DNA of 7,052 nt, from the NCBI GenBank assembly GCA_024711415.1, contig JANJSW010000141.1, positions 1 to 7,052 on the forward strand. The letters are read 5' to 3'. How positions within the stretch are numbered: the stretch's first letter is position 1; the number at the start of each line of letters is the position of its first letter. Positions 1 to 7,052 of the stretch are shown here, one piece after another. A model generated the notes under the pieces. It was not told the DNA's origin. It was given only the letters and a program-made list of their open reading frames with translations, and did no database searches. Both the position numbers and the translations under genes were made by a program. The DNA is from Thermomonas sp. Its GTDB lineage: Bacteria; Pseudomonadota; Gammaproteobacteria; Xanthomonadales; Xanthomonadaceae.

Positions 1-156
1 TCGCAGCACCTGGCGGTGCTGCGCAACGACGGGCTGGTGACGACGCGGCGCGAAGCGCAGACGATCCTCTACGCGCTGGCGGAGGGTCCGGCCCAGCGCA
101 TCATCGAAACCCTGCACGGCATCTATTGCGGCGCCGATCCCGCCTGCGCCACCTGA
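1..156 (+). CDS. ArsR/SmtB-family repressor, C-terminal part (5' end outside window)
   Basis: Frame 1 is open from the first base to TGA at 154-156 and gives the last 51 residues of a protein whose start lies off the left edge. The opening residues SQHLAVLRNDGLVTTRREAQ are the recognition helix and the start of the beta-wing of an ArsR-type winged helix. TILYAL follows, and then a C-terminal dimerisation helix ending IIETLHGIYC. ArsR proteins are small homodimeric repressors released from DNA by metals or reactive thiol species. The wording is closest to the YgaV/BigR/SqrR branch, which carries a conserved cysteine at the end of this last helix and senses persulfide. Here that is residue 43 of the fragment, with a second Cys at residue 49. 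The sensing role is inferred, since the partner N-terminal Cys is outside the window. It converges on recG with a 21-bp gap and no clear terminator between them. Family assignment is firm; the ligand is uncertain. Confidence 0.85.
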   Translation, partial: SQHLAVLRNDGLVTTRREAQTILYALAEGPAQRIIETLHGIYCGADPACAT

Positions 157-177
157 GGGCGGCAATAGCCACGGGCG

Positions 178-2262
<2,085 letters not shown>

Positions 2263-2287
2263 GGTGTCGGCCGGAACGCTCCCGGCG

Positions 2288-2668
2288 TCAGATCACCATC
2301 ACGCCATCGACTTCGAACGCGGCGCCACGCGGCAGCGCGGACGCCTGGATGGTGGAACGCGCCGGATAGGGCTGGCTGAAATATTCCGCCATCACCGCGT
2401 TGACGCGGGCGAAATCGCCCAGGTCGGTCAGGTACAGGCCCAGCCGCACGATGTTGTCGAACGAACCGCCGGCCGCTTCGCAGACCGCCTTCAGGTTGTC
2501 GAATGCCTGCCGCGCCTGCGCCTCGATGTCGCCTTCGGCCATCTGCCCGGTAGCCGGCACCAGCGGCGTCTGCCCGGAGAGGTAGACGGTGTTGCCGGCG
2601 CGGATCGCCTGCGAGTACGGACCGATGGCGGCGGGCGCGGCGTCGGAATGGATCGGGGTGCGGGACAT
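2288..2668 (-). CDS. ridA: RidA family reactive enamine/imine deaminase (YjgF/YER057c/UK114)
   Basis: The 126-residue product matches the usual RidA length (about 126-130). RidA is a cytosolic trimer that hydrolyses reactive enamine/imine intermediates, such as 2-aminoacrylate released by PLP-dependent serine/threonine dehydratases, and so protects PLP enzymes. Visible family marks are [12 protein letters not shown] (11-22), SGQ (31-33), the PARS segment with the catalytic arginine at R104 (E. coli R105) and the C-terminal EVDGVMV with E119 (E. coli E120). The cysteine at E. coli position 107 is Thr106 here; that residue is not needed for deamination in the archetypal subfamily. The start is supported by a GGAG Shine-Dalgarno six bases before ATG. 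Placement between spoT and recG differs from E. coli, where trmH fills this slot. Possible own promoter: a TACAAT box 31 bp upstream of the ATG. Older databases call such proteins endoribonuclease L-PSP; the deaminase reading is better supported because Arg and Glu are kept. Confidence 0.93.
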   Translation of the reverse strand: MSRTPIHSDAAPAAIGPYSQAIRAGNTVYLSGQTPLVPATGQMAEGDIEAQARQAFDNLKAVCEAAGGSFDNIVRLGLYLTDLGDFARVNAVMAEYFSQPYPARSTIQASALPRGAAFEVDGVMVI

Positions 2669-2698
2669 GGGGACTCCGTGGAATGGGTGGGTCCCGTC

Positions 2699-2704
2699 AT
2701 TGTA
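2699..2704 (-). promoter_or_regulatory. Candidate -10 box for ridA (TACAAT)
   Basis: Read on the minus strand, TACAAT matches five of six bases of the sigma70 -10 consensus and stands out in GC-rich surroundings. It would start transcription about 24 bases before the ridA ATG, which leaves room for the GGAG ribosome site. There is no convincing -35: the hexamer at 17-bp spacing is GTGGGC, and no TG precedes the box as an extended -10. The call therefore rests on one half-site. Confidence 0.35.
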
Positions 2705-2708
2705 GGGC

Positions 2709-2723
2709 GCTGCGCCGCGCAGC
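2709..2723 (-). repeat. Short perfect hairpin in the spoT-ridA gap
   Basis: Two 6-bp arms, GCTGCG and CGCAGC, flank a 3-base loop 26 bp after the spoT stop, and two more pairs can form outside a one-base bulge. The minus-strand RNA has no U-run after it, so this is not a good intrinsic terminator. It overlaps the place where a -35 for the TACAAT box would lie. It may stabilise the spoT 3' end or weakly attenuate read-through into ridA and recG. Confidence 0.4.
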
Positions 2724-2749
2724 CCACCCCTGCTCCATGCGCCGCTGCT

Positions 2750-4918
2750 TCAGCAGCGCTGCACGTCCTGCACCACCTGCAGCCGGCGCACGCCACGGAT
2801 GACTTCGGCCAGGTGGCGGCCGTCGGTGACGTCGATGCCGAAACGCAGCACCGCGATGTTGCTGTCGCGCTCCAGGTACTCCACCCGGTCGATGTTGGAG
2901 TCGGCATTGGCGATCGCCGCCGCCACCTGCGCCAGCACGCCCGGGCGGTTCTCCACCTCGATGCGGATCGCGGAGCTGAAATCGCCGGACACCTCTCGGT
3001 CCCAGACGATCGCCACCCAGCGCTCCGGCGACTTGCGCAGCTCGGCGAGGTTCGGGCACTCCATCCGGTGGACCACGATGCCCTTGCCCGCGCTGTGGTA
3101 ACCCATGATCTCGTCGCGCGGGATCGGCAGGCAGCACTGGGCGAAGCTGATCACCCCGCGCTCGCTGCCGGTGATGAGGATGCGCTCCTGCAGCGCCGGC
3201 GCGCCCGGCTGTCCGCTGCTCTCCTGCTGCGCCAGCGCCAACGCCACCTGCGAAGGCATGCGGTTGCCCAGCGCGATGTCGGCCAGCATCGCCTCCAGCC
3301 GCGTGTAGCGGTTCTCGGCCAGATAGGCTTCGAGCCGCTGCATCGGGATGCGGTCCAGCGCGGTGCCCTGCGCGCCCAGCGCGCGGTCCAGCATGTAATG
3401 GCCCAGCTGCACCGCGTCCTCGTGCTCCAGCTGCTTGAGCTGCTGGCGGATCGCGGTGCGCGCCTTGCTGGTGGCCACGAACTCCAGCCACTGGGTGGTC
3501 GGCACCGCCGACTTCGCGGTGATGATCTCCACCGACTGCCCGCTGACCAGCTTGGTGCGCAGCGGCGCCAACCGCTTGTCCACCCGCGCGGTCACCGCAT
3601 GGTTGCCGACGTCGGTATGCACCGCGTAGGCGAAGTCCAGCGCGGTGGAATTGCGCGGCAGCGAGAGGATGTCGCCCTTCGGCGTGAACAGGTAGACCTC
3701 GTCGGGGAACAGATCGACCTTGACGTTCTCCAGGAACTCCAGCGACGAACCGGTGCCGCGCTGGGTTTCCACCAGGTTGGCGATCCACGCGGCCGCCCGG
3801 CCTTGCGCGCTGTTGCCGCCGCCGTCCACGCCGATCTTGTAGGCCCAGTGCGCGGCCACGCCGCGTTCGGCGATCAGGTCCATCTCGCGGGTGCGGATCT
3901 GCACCTCGATGGGCGAGCCGTACGGCCCGAACAGCACCGTGTGCAGCGACTGGTAGCCGTTCGCCTTGGGGATGGCGATGAAGTCGCGGAAGCGCCCGTC
4001 CAGCGGCTTGTACACCGCGTGCACCACGCCCAGCGCGTGGTAGCAGTCGGCCACCGTGTCCACCACCACGCGGAAACCGAACACGTCCATCACCTGGGCG
4101 AAGCTGCGGCTCTGCGCGCGCATCTTGGTATAGACGCTCCACGGCGTCTTCACCCGGCCCACCAGGCGATGCTCGAGCTTCTCCAGCGCCAGCCGCTGCG
4201 CCAGCCGCGCCTCGATCTGCACCAGCGCCTCGCGCCGCACCAGCGGCTGGCTGCGGATGCGCTTGGCGATCACCGCGTGCCGCCACGGATGCAGCGCCCT
4301 GAAGCCGAGGTCCTGCAGCTCGGCCTTGATCAGGTTCATGCCCAGCCGCTGCGCGATCGGCGCGTAGATCTCCAGCGTTTCCACCGCGATGCGGCGACGC
4401 GCGTCCGGGGACTTCGCCCCCAGCGTGCGCATGTTGTGCAGGCGGTCGGCCAGCTTGATCATGATGACGCGCAGGTCGCGCGACATCGCCAGCAGCATCT
4501 TGCGGAAGCTTTCCGCCGCCGCTTCCTGCTTGTCGGCGAAGCGCACCTTCTCCAGCTTGGTGACGCCATCGACCAGCTCGGCCACGGTCTCGCCGAACTG
4601 CGCGGCGACGTCGGCCCGGGTCAGCGGGGTGTCTTCGATGGTGTCGTGCAGGATCGCCGCGACCAGCGTTTCCAGGTCCAGCCCCAGCTCGGCCAGCACC
4701 TGCGACACCGCCACCGGATGGGTGATGTAGGGCTCGCCCGACTTGCGGGTCTGCCCGGCGTGGGCGGCCGCACCGATCGCCCAGGCGCGGCGCAGCTGTG
4801 CGCGCTGCGCGTCGTCGAGGTAATAGGCGGCGCGCTCCAGCGCCTGCACGTAGTCCGGCACCGCCGCCGCGGCGGGCGCGGGGTCGTGCAGGGCAAGCGC
4901 GGGATCGCCGGGTGTCAT
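2750..4918 (-). CDS. spoT: Bifunctional (p)ppGpp synthetase/hydrolase SpoT
   Basis: A long RelA/SpoT-homologue protein of 722 residues (E. coli SpoT has 702). It makes pppGpp/ppGpp from ATP and GTP/GDP and removes the 3' pyrophosphate, setting the stringent-response alarmone level. The N-terminal HD hydrolase domain is intact: H67 (YITHP), H91-D92 with E95-D96 (LHDTIEDT) and D158 (KLADRLHN). The synthetase domain (about 250-345) keeps RVKTPWS, D278 (MDVFGFRV), KANGYQSLHT with Y322, and E338 in EVQIRT. RFRD at 309-312 is the basic form of the motif that is RXKD in bifunctional enzymes and EXDD in RelA. A TGS domain (about 398-465) follows, then a helical region, a zinc-finger-like RIS segment (C595, C596, H617, C621) and a C-terminal ACT domain (about 648-722). 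ATG at 4918 has AGG about nine bases upstream. It lies 101 bp after rpoZ, beyond a strong hairpin. SpoT rather than RelA, because the HD site is complete and the gene sits in the rpoZ-recG context. Confidence 0.97.
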   Translation of the reverse strand: MTPGDPALALHDPAPAAAAVPDYVQALERAAYYLDDAQRAQLRRAWAIGAAAHAGQTRKSGEPYITHPVAVSQVLAELGLDLETLVAAILHDTIEDTPLTRADVAAQFGETVAELVDGVTKLEKVRFADKQEAAAESFRKMLLAMSRDLRVIMIKLADRLHNMRTLGAKSPDARRRIAVETLEIYAPIAQRLGMNLIKAELQDLGFRALHPWRHAVIAKRIRSQPLVRREALVQIEARLAQRLALEKLEHRLVGRVKTPWSVYTKMRAQSRSFAQVMDVFGFRVVVDTVADCYHALGVVHAVYKPLDGRFRDFIAIPKANGYQSLHTVLFGPYGSPIEVQIRTREMDLIAERGVAAHWAYKIGVDGGGNSAQGRAAAWIANLVETQRGTGSSLEFLENVKVDLFPDEVYLFTPKGDILSLPRNSTALDFAYAVHTDVGNHAVTARVDKRLAPLRTKLVSGQSVEIITAKSAVPTTQWLEFVATSKARTAIRQQLKQLEHEDAVQLGHYMLDRALGAQGTALDRIPMQRLEAYLAENRYTRLEAMLADIALGNRMPSQVALALAQQESSGQPGAPALQERILITGSERGVISFAQCCLPIPRDEIMGYHSAGKGIVVHRMECPNLAELRKSPERWVAIVWDREVSGDFSSAIRIEVENRPGVLAQVAAAIANADSNIDRVEYLERDSNIAVLRFGIDVTDGRHLAEVIRGVRRLQVVQDVQRC

Positions 4919-4971
4919 GCGTCGAGCCTAACCTTGCCGCGCCATGCCCGCAAACGGTGTTCCACAACGCA

Positions 4972-4995
4972 GAAGCGGCCCCGCAGGGCCGCTTC
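4972..4995 (-). terminator. Perfect 10-bp hairpin after rpoZ, weak or partial terminator/attenuator
   Basis: The arms GAAGCGGCCC (4972-4981) and GGGCCGCTTC (4986-4995) are perfectly complementary around a 4-base loop. The structure begins 24 bases after the rpoZ stop and ends 53 bases before the spoT start. In the minus-strand RNA the stem is followed by UGCGUUGUGG, which is U-containing but not a clean U-tract, so termination would probably be partial. Nothing T-rich follows on the plus strand. Within an operon such a stem can lower spoT relative to rpoZ or protect the rpoZ 3' end from exonucleases. Confidence 0.5.
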
Positions 4996-5019
4996 CGTGG
5001 GCGAAGGCGCGGACTGCGC

Positions 5020-5319
5020 TCAGTCGTCGCCCTTCATGTCGTCGTCGCCGGCCACCACTTCGGCGGCGGCCCACTCCAGCGCCTCGCGCTCCTTGCGCTC
5101 GCGCTCGGCCTTTTCCACCGCATCGATGAAGTCGGTATCGATGGCACGGGCGGCGATCTCGCGCAGCGCCAGCACGGTGGGCTTGTCGTTGGCTTCGCTG
5201 TTGTCCAGCTTGGACTCCACGCCGCCAGCCAGCTGGCGCGCGCGCTTGGAGGCCATCATCACGAGTTCGAAGCGGTTATCGACCACCTGCAGGCAGTCTT
5301 CGACGGTAATACGGGCCAT
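5020..5319 (-). CDS. rpoZ: RNA polymerase omega subunit
   Basis: Omega is the small non-catalytic subunit that wraps the beta' C-terminus, aids polymerase assembly and, in proteobacteria, forms part of ppGpp binding site 1 with beta'. The product has 99 residues, near the E. coli 91. It opens MARITVEDC, keeping the N-terminal MAR element known to be needed for site 1. The omega core [17 protein letters not shown] (14-30) and [13 protein letters not shown] (44-56) follow, then a charged helix (about 67-80) and an acidic tail ending GDDDMKGDD. The open frame continues 32 codons upstream to 5415, but the start at 5319 is chosen because homologues begin MARxT and AGGA sits six bases before this ATG. 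That upstream stretch also contains the likely promoter. It lies between gmk and spoT, as in E. coli. Confidence 0.97.
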   Translation of the reverse strand: MARITVEDCLQVVDNRFELVMMASKRARQLAGGVESKLDNSEANDKPTVLALREIAARAIDTDFIDAVEKAERERKEREALEWAAAEVVAGDDDMKGDD

Positions 5320-5366
5320 GTCTGTCCTGCGGCGATGGGCCGCGCAAGGGATCGAAAGAACCGGGG

Positions 5367-5395
5367 AGTGTAGACGCGCGGCCCCCGGATCGCAA
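5367..5395 (-). promoter_or_regulatory. Sigma70-like promoter for rpoZ (and probably spoT)
   Basis: On the minus strand, TTGCGA (5390-5395) and TACACT (5367-5372) are separated by exactly 17 bp. They match four of six bases each with TTGACA and TATAAT. The expected start is near 5360, about 40 bases before the rpoZ ATG. The segment between the -10 box and the start is CCCCGG, a GC-rich discriminator of the type linked to repression by ppGpp and DksA. The 6-bp arms CCGGGG (5361-5366) and CCCCGG (5383-5388) also form an inverted repeat around the -10 box. This is the best promoter-like sequence I found in the window, but it was judged by eye only. Confidence 0.55.
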
Positions 5396-5469
5396 GTCGC
5401 GGTCTTGAAAATCAATCACATAGGGCGTTTTCGAACCTCCGGCAAGCCCGGCGGACCGGATCGCGAAGG

Positions 5470-6087
5470 CTACGGATCCACCAGCAGCGAGGTGATCAGC
5501 AGGGCGTGACGCGCCACCTGGGCGTCCTTGCGCAGCCGGCTGGCGGTGAAGATGCTGCACATCTCGGCCACCGCGAGATCGAACACCTCGTTGACGATCA
5601 CGTAGTCGAACTCGCCGTAGTGGCTCATTTCCTCGCGGGCGGCGGCCAGCCGGCGGGCGATCACCTCTTCGCTGTCCTGGCCGCGCTTGCGCATGCGCTC
5701 TTCCAGCGCCGCGCGCGACGGCGGCAGGATGAACACGCTGACCGCGTCCGGCACTTTGGCACGGACCTGGCGCGCGCCCTGCCAGTCGATTTCCAGCAGC
5801 ACGTCGTGGCCGGCCGCCAGCTGCGGTTCCACCGACTGCCGGGCGGTGCCCTTCCAGTCGCCATGGACGCGCGCGTATTCGAAGAAGTCGCCGGCCTCGA
5901 CCATCGCCTCGAACTCCGCCGCGGTGACGAAGTTGTAGTGCTCGGCGTGGCGCTCGCCGGGACGCGGCGCGCGCGAGGTGAACGAAATCGACAGGCGGAT
6001 GTTGGCATCCCGCTGCAGCACCGCGTTGACGATGCTGGATTTGCCGGCACCGGAGGGCGCGGCGACGATGTAGAGGGTTCCGCGCAT
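5470..6087 (-). CDS. gmk: Guanylate kinase
   Basis: Guanylate kinase phosphorylates GMP to GDP with ATP and is essential for guanine nucleotide supply and recycling. From ATG at 6087 the product has 205 residues (E. coli 207). It opens MRGTLYIVAAPSGAGKSS, with the Walker A loop APSGAGKS at 10-17. The GMP-binding segment SFTSRAPRPGERHAEHYNFV follows, then FFEYARVHGDWKGT, LLEIDWQGARQV and a lid region with ERMRKRGQDSEEVIARRL. The C-terminal helix carries the usual ASRLRKDAQ. The frame is also open to a GTG at 6111 whose last two bases overlap the yicC TGA (GTGA). This would add eight residues (VKGSEQRP, with the initiator read as Met). I prefer 6087 because homologues begin right before GTLYIV, although its Shine-Dalgarno is weak (GAG 10-12 bases upstream). 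Only 20 bp separate this start from yicC, so the two are probably cotranscribed and translationally coupled. Confidence 0.96.
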   Translation of the reverse strand: MRGTLYIVAAPSGAGKSSIVNAVLQRDANIRLSISFTSRAPRPGERHAEHYNFVTAAEFEAMVEAGDFFEYARVHGDWKGTARQSVEPQLAAGHDVLLEIDWQGARQVRAKVPDAVSVFILPPSRAALEERMRKRGQDSEEVIARRLAAAREEMSHYGEFDYVIVNEVFDLAVAEMCSIFTASRLRKDAQVARHALLITSLLVDP

Positions 6088-6107
6088 GGGCCGTTGCTCG
6101 CTGCCTT

Positions 6108-6971
6108 TCACTCGATATTCTGGATCTGCTCGCGGATCTGGTCGATCAGCACCTTCAGCTCGACCGCGGCGTTGCTGGTGCGCGCATCGACCGACTTGCT
6201 GCCCAGCGTGTTCGCCTCGCGGTTGAATTCCTGCAGCAGGAAATCCAAGCGTCGGCCCACCGGTTCCTTGCCGCCCTTGAGGATGCGGCGCAGTTCGACC
6301 AGGTGGCTGTCGAGGCGATCCAGCTCCTCGTCGACGTCGAGCTTCTGCAGCCAGATCACCAGCTCCTGCTCCAGCCGTCCCGGGTCCGCCGGCTGCGACA
6401 GATCGGCCAACCGCGCCTCCAGCTTGGCGCGCTGGCCGGCACGGATCTGCGGCACCAGCGTGCGCACCTCCGCGGCGATCCCGGCGATGGCCTCGGCGCG
6501 CTCGCCGATCACCTGCGCCAGCTTGCCGCCCTCGCGCTCGCGTGCGGCGATGAAGTCGTCCAGCACCGCGTCCAATACCGCCAGCGCCTCGCGCTGCAGT
6601 GCGTCTGCGTCGAGTCCGCGCGATTGCAGCACGCCGGGGAACTGCAGCAGCTCGGTGAACTGCACCTGCAGGTTGGGAAAGCCGGCGTCCAGCCGCTGTG
6701 CCAGCGCCGCAAGCCTGCCCACCAGCGCCTCGTCCACCTGCAGCGCATCACCGGCGACGGTCGTGCGCAGGCGCAGCACCAGGTCGAGCTTGCCACGCGA
6801 TACGCGCGCGGACACGCGCTCACGCAGCACGGCCTCGAATGCACGCAGCTCGTCGGGAAGGCGCAGGCCCAGCTCAAGGAAACGGTGGTTCACCGCGCGC
6901 AGTTCGCCGGAAAGCACGCCCCATTCGGTGCTGCGCTCGCCGGCGGCGAAGGCGGTCATGCTGCGGATCAT
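6108..6971 (-). CDS. yicC: YicC/YloC family endoribonuclease
   Basis: The 287-residue product has the same length as E. coli YicC and ends in the same words, ELKVLIDQIREQIQNIE. The N-terminal YicC domain opens MIRSMTAFA and includes RAVNHRFLELGLRLPDELR (25-43). The C-terminal DUF1732 part holds LDVDEELDRLDSHL (211-224) and the signature GRRLDFLLQEFNREANTL (239-256) rich in conserved acidic and basic residues. Family members are oligomeric, metal-dependent endoribonucleases. In E. coli, YicC influences turnover of small RNAs such as RyhB together with PNPase; the precise target here is unknown. ATG at 6971 is preferred over the Met codon four codons later because MIRSMTA is the family start and a GGA lies seven to nine bases upstream. 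The gene is divergent from the putative rph and runs into gmk. Confidence 0.95.
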   Translation of the reverse strand: MIRSMTAFAAGERSTEWGVLSGELRAVNHRFLELGLRLPDELRAFEAVLRERVSARVSRGKLDLVLRLRTTVAGDALQVDEALVGRLAALAQRLDAGFPNLQVQFTELLQFPGVLQSRGLDADALQREALAVLDAVLDDFIAAREREGGKLAQVIGERAEAIAGIAAEVRTLVPQIRAGQRAKLEARLADLSQPADPGRLEQELVIWLQKLDVDEELDRLDSHLVELRRILKGGKEPVGRRLDFLLQEFNREANTLGSKSVDARTSNAAVELKVLIDQIREQIQNIE

Positions 6972-6999
6972 GCGGTATCCAAGGCCTGCAAAGTGCGAA

Positions 7000-7009
7000 T
7001 GGTAATCTA
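7000..7009. promoter_or_regulatory. Candidate shared (bidirectional) -10 region between yicC and rph
   Basis: The only AT-rich patch in the 65-bp divergent spacer holds TGG followed by TAATCT on the plus strand (7000-7008), an extended -10-like sequence. On the minus strand it holds TAGATT (7004-7009), four of six with TATAAT. The two boxes overlap by five bases. They predict starts about 22 bases before the rph ATG and about 26 bases before the yicC ATG. Good -35 hexamers are absent on both sides. Plausible but unproven. Confidence 0.4.
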
Positions 7010-7036
7010 GCGCCCCATCGATTTCCGGTTTTCACC

Positions 7037-7052
7037 ATGGCCTTTGCCCGTC
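7037..7052 (+). CDS. rph: Start of a divergent gene, probably ribonuclease PH (3' end outside window)
   Basis: Only ATG and four further codons (Met-Ala-Phe-Ala-Arg) lie in the window, so the sequence alone cannot identify the product. The assignment rests on context: rph is divergent from yicC in E. coli and in xanthomonads, and xanthomonad RNase PH begins with a similar Met-x-Phe-x-Arg. RNase PH is a phosphate-dependent exonuclease that trims tRNA and rRNA 3' ends. No good Shine-Dalgarno is visible before the ATG (the region reads TTTTCACC), so initiation would rely on low structure or another feature. Confidence 0.6.

Noticed and set aside
4925..4953. TTGCGG and TAGGCT at 17-bp spacing just before spoT as a separate spoT promoter
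   Set aside because: Only three of six bases match in each box, and the predicted start would fall on the spoT ATG, so the Shine-Dalgarno would not be in the transcript.
2697..4967. A 756-codon minus-strand open frame overlapping spoT in another frame
   Set aside because: Its translation is low-complexity Gly/Ala/Arg/Pro. The SpoT frame has full-length domain structure.
5320..5415. A 32-residue N-terminal extension of omega
   Set aside because: The family starts at MARxT, a good AGGA site precedes that ATG, and the extension would have to be transcribed from upstream of the best promoter.
5439..5455. CCGG-type short stem after gmk as a terminator
   Set aside because: Only four paired bases per arm and no U-tract; not distinguishable from chance.
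5506..7005. A 499-codon plus-strand open frame antisense to gmk and yicC
   Set aside because: It has a Ser/Arg-rich shadow composition, and both genes beneath it are clear family members.

Overview
The window is about 7 kb of GC-rich chromosomal DNA from a gammaproteobacterium. It most resembles Xanthomonadaceae/Lysobacteraceae (the Xanthomonas, Stenotrophomonas, Lysobacter and Luteimonas type), judged from protein wording recalled from those genera, the gene order and the strong GC bias at third codon positions. No search was run, so the genus is not determined.

Layout, left to right: the last 51 codons of an ArsR-family repressor (+ strand, 1-156) run into a convergent six-gene block on the minus strand. 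In transcription order, right to left, the block is yicC, gmk, rpoZ, spoT, ridA, recG. At the right edge, the first five codons of a divergent + strand gene, probably rph (RNase PH), start at 7037. Coding density is very high. The only gaps of note are gmk-rpoZ (150 bp), rpoZ-spoT (101 bp), spoT-ridA (81 bp) and the divergent yicC-rph spacer (65 bp). No gene-free stretch exceeds 300 bp.

The core gmk-rpoZ-spoT-recG order is the well-known proteobacterial arrangement. In E. coli the slot between spoT and recG holds trmH (spoU); here it holds ridA. yicC divergent from rph is also the E. coli arrangement, but here yicC leads directly into gmk. The genes share themes: guanine nucleotide supply (Gmk), (p)ppGpp synthesis and hydrolysis (SpoT), the RNA polymerase subunit that helps form a ppGpp site (omega), RNA processing (YicC, RNase PH), metabolite damage control (RidA) and replication-fork repair (RecG).

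Regulatory signals visible by eye are a good sigma70-like promoter before rpoZ with a GC-rich discriminator, a perfect 10-bp hairpin between rpoZ and spoT, a hairpin plus TACAAT box before ridA, and one AT-rich patch between yicC and rph that could serve both directions. All six complete genes look intact, with their main catalytic motifs present. I see no mobile element, CRISPR array, tRNA, rRNA, phage sequence or undescribed system. This is a conserved housekeeping region, and the findings concern regulation and details rather than new biology.
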